The translations under genes and the position numbers were made by a program. Source: Phialocephala subalpina (lineage: Eukaryota > Ascomycota > Leotiomycetes > Helotiales > Mollisiaceae). Taken from it: 64,000 nucleotides of DNA. Below, in pieces: positions 48,653 through 59,725 of this stretch (within the stretch, counting starts at the first letter, position 1; each line of letters begins with the position of its first letter). The stretch covers positions 62,001-126,000 of the forward strand of contig FJOG01000018.1 in assembly GCA_900073065.1 (NCBI GenBank), given 5' to 3'. A model generated the notes under the pieces. That model had not been told where the DNA came from. It worked only from the letters and a program-made list of their open reading frames with translations, and did no database searches.

Positions 48653-49677
48653 ATGGCCCCTTCAAAAACGACTCGCTCCATTCCCAACTACAACTACGTC
48701 GCCAAAGTCACACTTCTGTCCATTCAGCCCTCAACACCAGATTCCGAGGTCCAAATTTTACCTCGAATCTTAAATACCAAACAGGAGTTCATCATATTCC
48801 CGAACTACCCCTTGAGCTACAGAGCTTGATCTGGGATGCCACAATTCCTTACCCAAGAACCTTCCAGTTCCACTACAAAGTTGACACCGTCGTCACGTAC
48901 AAGAATGTGCAGGTGGAGCAAGGGATGCGACGCAGCTACCACAGGGCCAAAGACACCTACTCCTTTTTGTCCAAAAGCATCCAAAGCACCGATAGTAAAG
49001 CAACGGTCACAGACGCCATGGTACCCAACAGTGCCTCGGTAACACCATCCGACACAGCTGTGAATCTTCCATAGGTAATTCTAGCCGTCAATCAGCATAC
49101 CCGAGTCCATGCAAAGAAGCATTATCAGCTTAGCTCATGCACACCAATTGGTCGAAACCTCTACATCGACTTCGAACGACATACCCTTTTCTTCTTCATC
49201 CAACTTAGCACTTCAAGTCTTCTGCGGAGCTAGGACCCCTTTCGAGGAAGATCGCCGAGGCCAAGACAATGAAAAGATTCGGATTCTAAGGCGCCAACTT
49301 TCAAAGACAAAGAATGCTGCTGAGCCTCAACTTCGAAATATCATATTCCGCGATCAGATCAACTCTCTGGCGGTTGTCGCTTATCGAGGTTCGAGAAATT
49401 GAAGAAGGTGGATGTCTTAAGGTGTCATCGTACTCCCAAGCAGAGAGTTCTTATCAGCGTGGGCTCGTTATTGGAGACTTGGAGAGAGAGTTTCGCAAAA
49501 GCCAAGGAAGAGGAGAGTGGTGCAGTGGCGGACGGATTGACTTCGAGTGATATTACACAAGGCAGAGACAGTGGCAAAGATATGAAGGATAGTGTTGTTG
49601 CTTCGGTGCAAATCTCGACAGATAGGAAGACGTGGGAACTTGAAGAGTTCCTAGATTACTTTACGTCCCTCCTTTAA
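48653..49677 (+). pseudogene. 2EXR-family copy A, decayed (at least three frameshifts)
   Basis: The 2EXR pattern is a PELPLELxxxIW segment plus a second block containing VNxESR and IYIDFxRDxLxF. It is spread here over three frames. The ATG at 48653 reads to KQEFIIFP, then the frame changes near 48805 to ELPLELQSLIWDATIPYPRT. The next block, RNLYIDFERHTLFF (near 49170), changes frame near 49195 to NLALQVFCGARTPFEE. A further change near 49375 reaches SRFEKLKKVDVLRC. The tail ending EEFLDYFTSLL (stop 49677) matches the ends of the intact copies. The function of the 2EXR family is unknown to me. Confidence 0.75.
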
Positions 49678-50041
49678 ATATATTGACCGGTCGATAGTAT
49701 TAGACATATAATATAAATAGGGTATAGACGCCAGGAGCGGTCTCTCATTCCCTCCTATATTAATACACAAACTCTGTCATAATCCCATCAAACCAAGCTC
49801 AAAAGTGCAACTTAGGCTCCAAGCCTTAGCGACTTTGGGGCATTGAAGGTAGGTTGTGCAAGGAGGCATTTTATGAAGGTGGGACATGTCTTCGTAGTAT
49901 TGTAAAGATATTTGTTGTAATTAAGACAATCTAAGTCCCCTTAACCCATAAAAAATACCCATATCTCGGCTTTCTCCGTAGCGTCAACTAGTTTTACCGC
50001 AAATCGCAGTCTTTTGTCACCTAACAAAAAACACACCCGCA
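49678..50041. other. Spacer between 2EXR copies A and B
   Basis: Nothing supportable beyond AT-rich sequence. Confidence 0.5.
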
Positions 50042-51051
50042 ATGGCAACGACGACGTCCAACAAACCAACAGGCCGCATCATTTGCAAAGGAATTAAAAC
50101 CTCAAAGATGCAGGCAGTGAGCGAAAGACCTCAAAAGGTGCACACACTAGGGAGACTAATTATCTCGCAGCCAATTACGAACATTAGCATACCCCGCAGG
50201 AGACAGTACGGAAAGCGACGAGCTTCTTGGGACTGGGGAGAGTACCTCCACGCAAGCAATCGATTTTCTTGGCCCCCATCCGATAAAGCAACGAACCTTC
50301 TATGGGTCATCTTAGCAATAGACCATGAGTCTAAGGAGTTATGAGATGGTACGAGGGTCGAACATCGGTTTTGTAGGTAAAGAATGGTATTATTAAGTTT
50401 ATAGAACTAGTTAGGGAGGAGAGTGAGGATATAAGGGTCTGTGAGATTACCCCTGAGCTATACTATATATGGAAAAAGAGTGTGGCACTACTATACGTGA
50501 CCAGCAATTGATAGGAGTATGCAAGAAGCGATATCGCCTTAGCTTCCAGATTGCGGTACGCCGTGGGTTGTATATCGAGTTTGAAAGAGACACTTTTATC
50601 TTCGAGTCTTGCATAGCCTTACAACTCTTTTGTGGCATCCAAATGCCTCTCTCTGAAAGAAACCGGTCGTCCGATGCTCTTCCAAAATGACGAAGCAACT
50701 TCCGAACCAGTTGAACGACGCTGAGCGCTTTATACAGAAATTGGTAGTTGGGGTTGTCATGAAAGGAACTTTGGTCACTATATTATCCAGGTTCCACAGC
50801 TTGAACCAAGCGCATGTTAAGCAGCTGGATTGTAAACTTTGTTGATGCTTGGCCCGTTGATGGAGAGGTGGAGAAAACTTCTGGTGAAGGGCAACGAGAC
50901 GCATTGGAATGAAAGGGATTCAGGAGAAGTGGGTTCGGAGGCTGATATCAGAGGCCATCGTCATGCCTTGGATAGGACCTTTACAAGAACAGAGGTGTGG
51001 GGTGAAGAGGAGTTCTCCAAATATTTTGCTGCAATTCTAACCATACGTTAG
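50042..51051 (+). pseudogene. 2EXR-family copy B, heavily decayed
   Basis: Three fragments of a 2EXR gene in order. LLWVILAIDHESKEL (50300-50344) equals the VNRESR block. GLYIEFERDTFIFESCIALQ followed by LFCG (near 50565-50635) equals the IYIDF block. KLVVGVVMKGTLVTILSRFH (near 50735-50800) equals the late VVVLSRFQNL block. They sit in different frames with stops between them. A possible tail is EEFSKYFAAIL at 51010-51050. The N-terminal ELPxELR block is not visible. Clearly non-functional. Confidence 0.7.
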
Positions 51052-51174
51052 ATTTAAGTTCTCGTAAGCCTTCGACTACATCATACCTAGGTATGTATGT
51101 TAAATAATGTACACTAGAAAATGATAACGAAGCGCTGATTTTACCGACCTGACCGCTGCCATCAAACCATCCGG

Positions 51175-51783
51175 TCACGCTACGAGCCTTAAGTAGCTGA
51201 GCGCAGGGAAGGTTTCCCCAGAAGTACCTTCCTGAGCCTCCTCGACGACCTTGTAACCCACATACTTGCCCTGTTCACTCTTGTCGATGGACTCCAAGGT
51301 CTCTGATCCTACGAAGATGCCATCGCTGTCCTTCTTATGATGCTCTTCTCGCACTTCTCTCCACATCTCCTCCAAAGGACTAGTGTTGGTAACAAACCTA
51401 CGGCGCCGTATGTCGGAATTGAAGAAATCCACCCGCTTTAGGCTCTTGAACTTCGTAAGGTATGGGACTAACTTCCTAGTGAGATGATATGCAACTACCA
51501 AGTAACGGAACTTGGTGGTCGCTTCACCTAGCAGGTGTGGTGGCTTCTAGCTTAAAACTCTGAGATATGTGATGTTCGGCAGAGGTTTCATTCCACAGAA
51601 GACTTTCAAAGATTTGGGACAGCGAAAGAGAATAGTGTCTAGGTTGAAGTCGATGTATATGGCGCGTCCAATTTCACTTCCTGTGCTGAATTGATAATAT
51701 CTATGTGCGAACTCGCGCGACTCTCTGTTCATGGCTAGCAAGGCCCATGGTAAGTTCACAGATATCTGGTATGTACAGTACAC
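51175..51783 (-). pseudogene. 2EXR-family copy C, one in-frame stop, 5' end missing
   Basis: Opposite orientation to the other copies. One frame runs from PWALLAMNRESREFAHRYYQ through AIYIDFNLDTILFRCPKSLK and VFCGMKPL to a TAG at 51547-51549. It then continues open for 15 codons and on into VVAYHLTRKLVPYLTKFKSL, ending at 51175. The single TAG is the only break in this part. The N-terminal ELPxELR block is absent upstream. The Fot1 element begins about 175 bp beyond the last recognisable residue. Confidence 0.7.
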
Positions 51784-51956
51784 TCGGAGAGATGCAGGGA
51801 ATGAAGTACATGCCGGGACAGCATTGGGGACTCGACTTTGTTCTCTTCGTTAATTCAAAATACACTCAACCACCACTTATTAAAGGTAGTCCAGAGAAAT
51901 ACAAGCCGTTGATATCGATAGAGAATGAAAGACCAACGTGAAAGTGATATTTGATA

Positions 51957-52007
51957 AGTCAAACCCCCTAGTAGTCGGCCACCCCCTGAAGTCGGCCGCC
52001 TCGCTTA
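51957..52007 (+). repeat. Left terminal inverted repeat, 51 bp
   Basis: Identical to the reverse complement of 54093-54143. It starts AGTCAAACCCCCTAG. Confidence 0.97.
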
Positions 52008-52106
52008 GCACACCGCCACTCCCCACCCACCCACTTTACATTCAATTTTTATAATTATTTTTTAATAAAATCTTTTCAAACTTTGCAGACAGTTAGCAGT
52101 GATTAT

Positions 52107-52457
52107 NNNNNNNNNNNNNNNNNNNNNNNNNNNNNNNNNNNNNNNNNNNNNNNNNNNNNNNNNNNNNNNNNNNNNNNNNNNNNNNNNNNNNNNNNNNNNN
52201 NNNNNNNNNNNNNNNNNNNNNNNNNNNNNNNNNNNNNNNNNNNNNNNNNNNNNNNNNNNNNNNNNNNNNNNNNNNNNNNNNNNNNNNNNNNNNNNNNNNN
52301 NNNNNNNNNNNNNNNNNNNNNNNNNNNNNNNNNNNNNNNNNNNNNNNNNNNNNNNNNNNNNNNNNNNNNNNNNNNNNNNNNNNNNNNNNNNNNNNNNNNN
52401 NNNNNNNNNNNNNNNNNNNNNNNNNNNNNNNNNNNNNNNNNNNNNNNNNNNNNNNNN
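52107..52457. other. Assembly gap (351 N)
   Basis: Run of N inside the transposon. The size may be an estimate. Confidence 0.99.
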
Positions 52458-54056
52458 GAAGCCCTCATATACTGAAGACGACGTCCAGTATGCTCTTAAA
52501 GAGATAGCTAATGGCAAGTCTATGCGCAAAGCTAGTCTCGATTGGGGTGTACCGAGAGGCACTCTTCAAGACAGAATATCTGGCCGCCTTTCTCGAGCAG
52601 AAGCTCATACACACGAACAGAGGCTTGCCCCGATCCAAGAACAACGTCTTACAGATTGGGTACTAGTCCAAGAAAGCTTAGGCCAGAACCCTACTCATGC
52701 GCAGATCCGGGCTTTTGCCGGGAGGATTTTGGCTGCTCGACATGACGCTATACCACTTGGAAAACGCTAGATGGCTGGGTTTCTTCGCAGGAATCCTATT
52801 CTTAAGACTAAGAAGCAATTCAGGATTGATTCTGCACGCGTAAATGGCGCTACCTCCGATATTATTAAGGGTTAGTTCCAAAAATTGGAGGTCCCAGCCA
52901 TTAAAGCCATCAAAGCGGAGAATCGCTGGAATATGGATGAAGCAGGGATTATGGAAGGCCAAGGGGAGAATAGACTAGTGGTTAGAAGTGCCCAGAAACG
53001 TTTCATTCAAAAAAACAGCCAGGATCTAAAGCTTGGACCTTATTCATTGAGTGTATCTCGGCAACGGGCCGGGCCTTGCTTCCACTTGTTATGTTTAAGG
53101 GAAAATCAGTCCAACAGCAATAGTTCCCTATGGGATTAAAGGCCTATAAAGGCTAGAAGTTCACTGCAACTAATAATGGGTGGACTTCGGACGATACTGC
53201 TCTCGAGTGGTTGCAAATAGTCTTCATACTCCAGACGGCACCACGTGACCCTAAGGAGCCTCGTTTGCTCATTCTGGACGGCCATGGGAATCATAAAACA
53301 CTGGAATTTATATGGGAGTGCTTTTCGAATAATATCCACTTATTATTCTTACCACCATATACTTCTCATATGCTTTAACCTTTGGATTTATCAATATTCT
53401 CCCCCTTGAAGCATGCTTACCGAAAACGGCTTGGAACTTTGACTCTTTTGAACGATTCAACGCCTATTGGAAAGCAAAACTTCTTGGAATGCTATAAGTT
53501 GGCTCGAATAGATGCTTTGATAGTTACAAATTGTAAAGCAGGGTGGGGAGCTTCAGGATTATGGCCGGTGAGAATAGCCAAGCCTCTTATGAACCGTTTA
53601 TTGCTTGAAAATAGTAATAAAGCGGCCGAGGAAACTCTAGGAACTTCAGCAAAGGATGCAATACCCGAATGGAATCAGGACCAGTCATTGGTTGTTCTTC
53701 AAACTCCTCAAAAGGGTAGTGATGTTCGAGAGCAGACCATGCAAATCACGGGACTTCTAAACACCAATCTTGCAACTACTAGAGTACTTTTTAGGAAGGT
53801 AGCCAAAGGATTAGATGATAAGGACTTTGTTATTGCCCAGCACGAGCGTCGGATTAAGCAACTTGAGGCTAGAGTAGTGCAACTTGAGCCTAGAAAGCGG
53901 CGGAAGGTAGTGACTAGTCCAAATTCCAAGTTTGCCACTATTAAGGATATTTACAGAGCACAAGTTCAAGCTGGGGACCGCCAAAATGTACCGTTAGATT
54001 CCGATAGTTTTGCTAGTATTGCCTCTACTTTATCTCATATAACAATAGAAGAATAA
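52458..54056 (+). pseudogene. Fot1/pogo transposase, nonsense-mutated
   Basis: Starts inside the gap. Domains in order are a psq-like helix-turn-helix (KPSYTEDDVQYALKEIANGK, then GVPRGTLQDRISG), a CENP-B-type second DNA-binding part (EQRLTDWVLVQESLG), and the DDE core. First Asp: NRWNMDEAGIMEGQG. Second Asp: LLILDGHGNHKTLEF. Third Asp: PLDLSIFSPLKHAY. Stops are at 52768-52770, 52873-52875, 53121-53123, 53154-53156 (each TAG where relatives have Trp) and 53376-53378 (TAA where relatives have Gln). A one-base frame change occurs at the A-run near 53010-53020. The C-terminus has a coiled-coil-like stretch (ERRIKQLEARVVQLEPRKRR). Each stop can arise from a CpA to TpA change. Confidence 0.88.
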
Positions 54057-54092
54057 AAAAGTTATTGAGGTTGAGAGTAGGTGGTGGTGAAT

Positions 54093-54143
54093 TAAGCGAG
54101 GCGGCCGACTTCAGGGGGTGGCCGACTACTAGGGGGTTTGACT
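54093..54143 (-). repeat. Right terminal inverted repeat, 51 bp
   Basis: Perfect inverted copy of 51957-52007, followed by the TA duplication. Confidence 0.97.
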
Positions 54144-54457
54144 TAGTGTTAACCAATGCTTCAAGAGTGCACATATCGAATAGAAACCCAAGACTACCAT
54201 CTTAATTGTGGTTATGTATTGTTGCCTCTCTCATTCATTAGCCTATTGGCTTTGTTCGCTTCCTCGCGTTGTTGCACCTTTTTGGGACATTGAGAAAGCC
54301 GCAAATATTAGCCAAGCACGAGCTCATCAAAGTAATTCTCACAACCACAAACCCACTTTACAACAACAAAAGCATCATCTCATGCGCAATGTCGAGTTTC
54401 TACGCACGTCTCTCCGATTCTACAAGAATATAGTGAAGAATACTGACATACGGATAG

Positions 54458-55525
54458 GGACCTCCGACCCAGCAGCAATCCATCCACAGCGAGTGGGAGC
54501 GCACCCACATCTCGAAAGTCAAGGCAATCGTGGCCTCTGCTCGACCTCGCACTCTTCTCAACGGCGTAATAAATCCTTCCAACCCCTCCAATGATGCAAC
54601 CTCAGCGACCCCAACCTCACCCCAACCCTCTACAAGTGCGAACGAGCTGAAAGAGTTTACTCTGTTCCCCAAGTTGCCTATCGAGGTCAGGCACATGATC
54701 TGGATCCTGTCTCTTCCTACGCCGAGAACTATAAAGTTCTAGTCGTATTATGTGAGGGTTAACACAGAAGTCAAGAGTGAGAATAATCCTTTGGAAAAAG
54801 AGTCGGCGAAAGTGACAAGGGCGGAAGAGGAAGTCAAAAGCGAGCAGCAACAAGAGAAGACGAACACCGATACCAAGCTCAACATCCAAGCGAAAAGGGT
54901 AACAAGCATGGAGGTTCAAAAGATCAGCCTTCCTTGGGTTCTCCTAGTGGTCAACCGTGATGCTCAAAGCTTTGCACAACAACATTACGATTTCCTTAGC
55001 TTGGACAGACAACTCGGTCGTAGGATATACGTCGACTTCAAGCGCGATCTCTTTTTGTTTGACTCTTGCAAATCTCTCAAGGTCTTTTGTGGGATCGAGA
55101 GACCTCAACGCTCCAGCAAGCTTCGCCTCTCTGATGTCCAAAGACTTCTCGATCAATTGCCGAAGGAACGAAGTGTCGAGCACGAAAAATTACAACACCT
55201 TGCGGTTAGATCACACCTGAATGCTGCAATGGTTGTTGTGCTTTCAAGATTCCAGAATTTGAAGAAGGTAGGCTTGATGAAGAAGGATATCTTTGGTGGC
55301 GCTGGGCCGACTAGGCATCACGCAGGGTTTGCAGATATGGTTCCATTCGAAAGTAAGTGGCGTTGGTTGAGGAACAAAGATGCAGAGCAGACCGAGAGTT
55401 CTTCTTCCAGCATCTCCTTTCCAATACTAGAGTGGTCGACCCAAAAAGACTTTCAAAGCAAGTTAATTCTACGGCTGATATCCAGACGGTTATATCCAAA
55501 CCCAAGATCACTCAGACGGCTCTGA
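54458..55525 (+). pseudogene. 2EXR-family copy D, single nonsense codon
   Basis: Begins after a TAG splice acceptor at 54457. The first exon is unresolved, as copy E has a tiny one. One frame gives SEWERTHISKVKAIVAS, then ELKEFTLFPKLPIEVRHMIW, LSLPTPRTIKF and a TAG at 54740-54742. The same frame continues without another stop through NPLEKESAKVTRAEEEVKSE, LPWVLLVVNRDAQSFAQQHY, RRIYVDFKRDLFLFDSCKSL and VVVLSRFQNLKKVGLMKKDI to 55525. Where copy E has FSSYN, this copy has F-stop-SYY. One point change therefore separates it from an open gene. It may be a very recent pseudogene, a base error, or a gene with an unseen short intron. Confidence 0.75.
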
Positions 55526-56074
55526 CGATTAGCTCTCCATTCTCCTCTATTTTCATTCAACGTGATGGATATGAAGTGGCACGAGGTTGCTCTGGAAATG
55601 GAAGTGTTGGTGTCGGATGCTAGGCATTGGAGGCTGGCCAGATTTTCTGATGTGGTGGGTGGAAATAACGCTAGCCGGATACCTCAGCATGTATGAGTCC
55701 TTTTAAAGTGTCCCTGATTCTTCCAGAAGCGCAATAATCATTGCCTACTAGGTAGAGCATATGGTTTTAGGGGCATTGAACAAAACATTCCGTCGGAACC
55801 GGGAAATGAACTCGGTGCTTTACGTGAAAAAAAACCTTGTGAATTTTTACATTATGTTGTGCCTCAAGAACAGGAAAAGTTGAAGGTGGCCTCTGGAAGA
55901 TTCGGTATCGATCTGGACATCGCTAACCAAAGGTGAACCAGTCAAAGTTCGAAAGTGACGTATCCATTAGCTGAAAGGTAGTCTCGCTTGACGAAATCCT
56001 TTAATTTGAAGCCATCCTCAACAGTTCAACCCAATCCGAACATCAAGTACCGCATCATCGCAAAGATTGCAACC

Positions 56075-57213
56075 ATGACTGATTTCGAAGTAAGCTTTCC
56101 GCCTTCTGAATTCTGGAGAGCAGAAAACTAATTACCTTGCAGCCACCACCCAACACGCCAGGACGAGCGGAGTGGGTGTGCACGCACATCTCGAAACTGC
56201 GCGCCAGAACTGCTTTACCTCCCCCAGAAAGATGGTCAATTGGGTCGTGGAGCTGGGTTCCAGTCGAGCCTTTGGATATTTTCGCCAAATCTGAAGCACT
56301 CGAAGCAACAAAGCCCAACGATCTGAAGGAGTTCACCCTATTTTCGGAGTTACCAATCGAGCTGCGCAAGACAATCTTCGAAATAACCATCCCGGACGCG
56401 AGGACTATCGAGTTCAGCTCCTACAACGTGTCGATTGTAAACAAGGAGAGTTCTTACGAAGATCCGAACCCATCCATCAGCTATGTAACGCCCATGCACG
56501 ACGGTCACATCGATGTCACTAAGCGGCACCCAACTACCTCGAGTGCCGAAGCTACAACCATGAATTTGCCATGGGTTCTCCTTGCTGTCAACAGTGAATC
56601 AAGAGTCGTTGCTCAACACTTCTACACATTGAGCGTCGAGAAGCGCCTTGGCCGTGGAATCTACATCGACTTCAAGCGTGACTCCTTACTCTTCACATCT
56701 GCCCACGCTTTGCAAACTATGGGTGGAATGATGAAGCCTTTCAAACACTCCAACTGGGGCCAAAATAGAGTCGACGAACTTATCGAGCGGCTTCCGACTA
56801 AGCGCAATGAAGCTGAGAAGTACGCTCAAACCATCATGCTTGCTGGATTACTTCCCAAAATCAAGCCTCTTGTCGTCATGCTCTCGAGATTCCAAAATCT
56901 AAAGGAGGTTCATCTGGTTAGCGAGCGAGTTCGTCCGGGTTGCATTTGTGGACATCATGCGGAGAGAATTAATGTGGAACCGTTCAAGAAGTTGTGGAAG
57001 GAGTTGCAGGACAGGGATGCAGAGAAGACTGGTATACTGCCTTCGACGAGGGCTTTTCCTGATATCGTGGAGTGGAAGGAGCGGGAATTCTTTAGAGAGT
57101 TTACGAGCAAATGGATCCCGGAGAGACAGGGTTACAGTAACGACTGGAAGACCTTCTTTGCTAGTACTGATGAGGAGTTCGAGCGCTACCTAGAAGCTCT
57201 AGACCTCTCCTAG
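56075..57213 (+). CDS. 2EXR-domain protein, intact copy E
   Basis: Exon 1 (56075-56089) encodes MTDFE. A 53-nt intron (GTAAGC...TTGCAG) leads to exon 2 (56143-57213), giving 361 aa. The 2EXR domain is seen as DLKEFTLFSELPIELRKTIF (near residue 65), LPWVLLAVNSESRVVAQHFY (near 150) and RGIYIDFKRDSLLF (near 175). The C-terminal half carries VVMLSRFQNLKEVHLV and a Trp-rich tail (WKELQDRDAEKTG, then FRE...WIPERQGYSNDW) ending EEFERYLEALDLS. No signal peptide or membrane helix. The molecular role of 2EXR proteins is not known to me. They are often expanded in Leotiomycetes. It is the only undoubtedly intact member here. Confidence 0.9.
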
Positions 57214-57700
57214 TGAGCGGCATTATGTACATTGAGCGGAGGCTAACAAGAGTGAGATTCTTGGCAGGCTTTGGGACATTGAGCGGACCTGTAGTTTATG
57301 AGTTTGGAGTTATTTCTGGCAGGGAGGCATACCAATCGTAGTGGATTGGACTTGTGTAGATATTTCAGACACTCAACTCAGCAGACAGACATCAATGAAG
57401 AAATTTGAAATACATATCAGGTACTCAAAGATTTATCTTGCTAGAGCTGGCGATGCCTCGAAACTCAATGTTCGAGAGGACCCCCAACAAAAGGAGGAAT
57501 GCCCCTCAGCCGAGTAACAAAGTGAAAGACTATCACTAGCTAAATTCCATGTATTGGTATCTCCACCATACGTATGTGAAGCTGAAAAGACGCTACGGGT
57601 GAAATATGAGGCGAGCAGTATCTTTCGTACACAATATGTAAACCAAATCAGATAAAATCACTTTATCCGATGAGCAAACCTGTATCAACGGATCGGCAAC
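57214..57700. other. Spacer between 2EXR copies E and F
   Basis: No supported gene. Confidence 0.5.
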
Positions 57701-58578
57701 ATGACGTCTGAGGTGAGGCATACTCCCTTCCACCGAAAGAAATGGTTTCCTGCTAACTTTTCCTCAAGGCGGAACAGGATATCCGCAACGCGGTGTCCGA
57801 CTCGTCTCATATACCTCAGTACAGGTCCGCAATAAAGTAATCTCAGCCTCATCACCCGCGACAACTGCAGAGGAAGAAGATGAACCAGCGCCGAGTTTCC
57901 CTCTATTCCCAAAATTACCACTCAAACTGCAAAGCAAGATCTGGTATTGTGCTCCTCCTAGTACTCAAATTACCAAGTTCAACAGCAACCGAACTACCAT
58001 AAAGATACTTGAAAGTAGGCCTACTTGAAAGTGCATCGAAAGACCTTTCTTCCTCCTCATCTGCCACCCCTGGTGCAAAAGCAATCAAGTCGACCAAAGA
58101 AAGGACTGCAAAAACATCTACATACCAAGCTACCTCGACCAAAGTCCTCAAAGTCCCTACCGTCTTGCTGGTCGTCAACCGCGAAGCCAGATCACTAGCC
58201 CTCGAACACTACACTCTCAGCTGCGAGCCAGACCATTCGCGTCCAATCTATGTCGACTTCGGAATGGACGTCCTGGTCTTCAATTCCATCATAACCCTTC
58301 TCAGATATGTCTTCAAGTTTTGAGTTCCAGACCCAGCAATTAAAGCCCACATCGGACAAAGAGGAGCCTTGACACATTTGAAGCACCTTGTCGTCGTTGC
58401 CAATCCTAACGATAATCTTATCGCCTTGCTCATACATTTCAAAGGTCTTGAGAAAGTCACTCTCACTGGGATTATCGAGAGTCGCAACCCGAGAATCGGC
58501 AAACATACCTTTGAGGGCACGAGTGTCTTGGAAACCCACTGGATAGATATGGGATCGGCAGAGGACTCGAAGATGTAA
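57701..58578 (+). pseudogene. 2EXR-family copy F, broken by a 16-bp tandem duplication
   Basis: A possible first exon MTSE at 57701 ends in GTGAGG, like copy E. The N-terminal block is PSFPLFPKLPLKLQSKIWYC (near 57890). Near 57995-58026 the sequence ACTTGAAAGTAGGCCT is followed by ACTTGAAAGT again. This extra 16 bp shifts the frame from TIKILES to ASKDLSSSSSATPGAKAIK. The second block is PTVLLVVNREARSLALEHYT, then RPIYVDFGMDVLVFNS. A TGA at 58321-58323 is followed in the same frame by LKHLVVVANPNDNLIALLIH and FKGLEKVTLTG. The 5' join is also unsettled. Confidence 0.72.
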
Positions 58579-58888
58579 AAGGCCCTTAGCAACCCTGGAT
58601 CTTTGGTTCGTTCCGCGGGCCCGCAGCATTCCCTGTCTAACGGCATCCCCAAGCTGGAGTACACAACTCATTTTCATTTCATCTTGCGTTACGGACTGTT
58701 TAGAGGGACTCGATTTGTTTGGCCGGTGATGAAAGTTGAGGACAATGGAGTGGGGAGCGGCGTGTGATGCAGAGGATATCGAGATAGTGCAATAGATATG
58801 CATGAATAAACCAAAGTCTCGAGGTGACTTGCTGCTTTGAAACCTCGGCGATTATTGGCTTCAAACATTTTGATATTGCAGACACAAT
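58579..58888. other. Spacer, left flank of the MITE
   Basis: No gene seen. It ends in GACACAAT, one copy of the MITE target-site duplication. Confidence 0.5.
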
Positions 58889-59304
58889 CAGGCTTGGCTT
58901 TAATACTTGAGGCATCGATATAGAATCGATTCTCGCTAGTATTAATTAAGTATCGCGAGAATCGATCTTATCGATACTATATCGATTTTTTCTATATTTA
59001 AACCCCTTTTTAATTATTTATTATATTTATTAATTTTTATAAACCTTTATATATTTAATTTATGATTTATAAATATAATAATATATTTTTTTAATTTTAG
59101 AGCAAAAAAATTAATAAATTAATAAATTATTTAATTATTTAAATTTTATCTCGTATTCGTATAAAACCCGAAGTACCGCTCTCGTTAAAGGCCTTAATCT
59201 TAAGCCGAGAATCGATATTAGATTGATAAAATCGATTCCTAACGATTCTAATATCGATTCTTATCGATACCGCTTATCGGGTACTAGTATTAAAGCCAAG
59301 CTTG
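58889..59304. mobile_element. hAT-like MITE, 416 bp
   Basis: Terminal inverted repeats match 18 of 19 bp: CAGGCTTGGCTTTAATACT on the left and CAAGCTTGGCTTTAATACT as the reverse complement of the right end. It is flanked by an 8-bp direct repeat GACACAAT (58881-58888 and 59305-59312). An 8-bp duplication and CA...TG termini are the hAT hallmark. The inside is AT-rich, has no coding capacity, and carries many ATCGATT motifs near both ends. One is a 12-bp stem (58925-58936 with 58955-58966). Confidence 0.85.
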
Positions 59305-59725
59305 GACACAATTGTTAGATTTACAGACTATTCTGGGGATTATTTGCGTAGACGACCTGTGTTGCACTATCCCTAACCACAATTAAGAGAACATACAGAC
59401 CGGACATACATAGAAACAATGCTGCAACTCCATTGAAGTAATCTCAATAGAATCAAATCAATGTTTACAACTAGATATTTATATGTTTACCAACAGAAGA
59501 TAATGAAAGCTCTGTTGGCTGTACTGGAGCTCTAAAGTAAACGGGCTTTGAAGAAAAGCTATGCTAGATTGGTAATAATCGAAAGAATCAACGGCTTGAG
59601 GTCGGGCTACAGGCGGATGATAATAACGCTAGGGAATAACCATTATCCGAGAAGATATTCAACTCATCCAAACGATCTAATGATCTAAATCACAGATACA
59701 TCGAGCGCAGAGAACAGCAACGACG
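59305..59725. other. Spacer between the MITE and 2EXR copy G
   Basis: Starts with the second GACACAAT. No gene seen. Confidence 0.5.

Larger units (their letters stand above)
51957..54143 (+). mobile_element. Fot1/pogo-type (Tc1-mariner superfamily) transposon, inactivated
   Basis: 2,187 bp bounded by perfect 51-bp terminal inverted repeats (51957-52007 and 54093-54143) and a TA target-site duplication (51955-51956, 54144-54145). It contains a pogo-like transposase in the plus orientation with five in-frame stops and one frameshift. A 351-base run of N (52107-52457) covers the transposase N-terminus. TA target, DDE_1-type motifs and a CENP-B/psq-like helix-turn-helix support the family. Perfect repeats suggest recent insertion, while the internal stops suggest light RIP. 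Confidence 0.92.
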
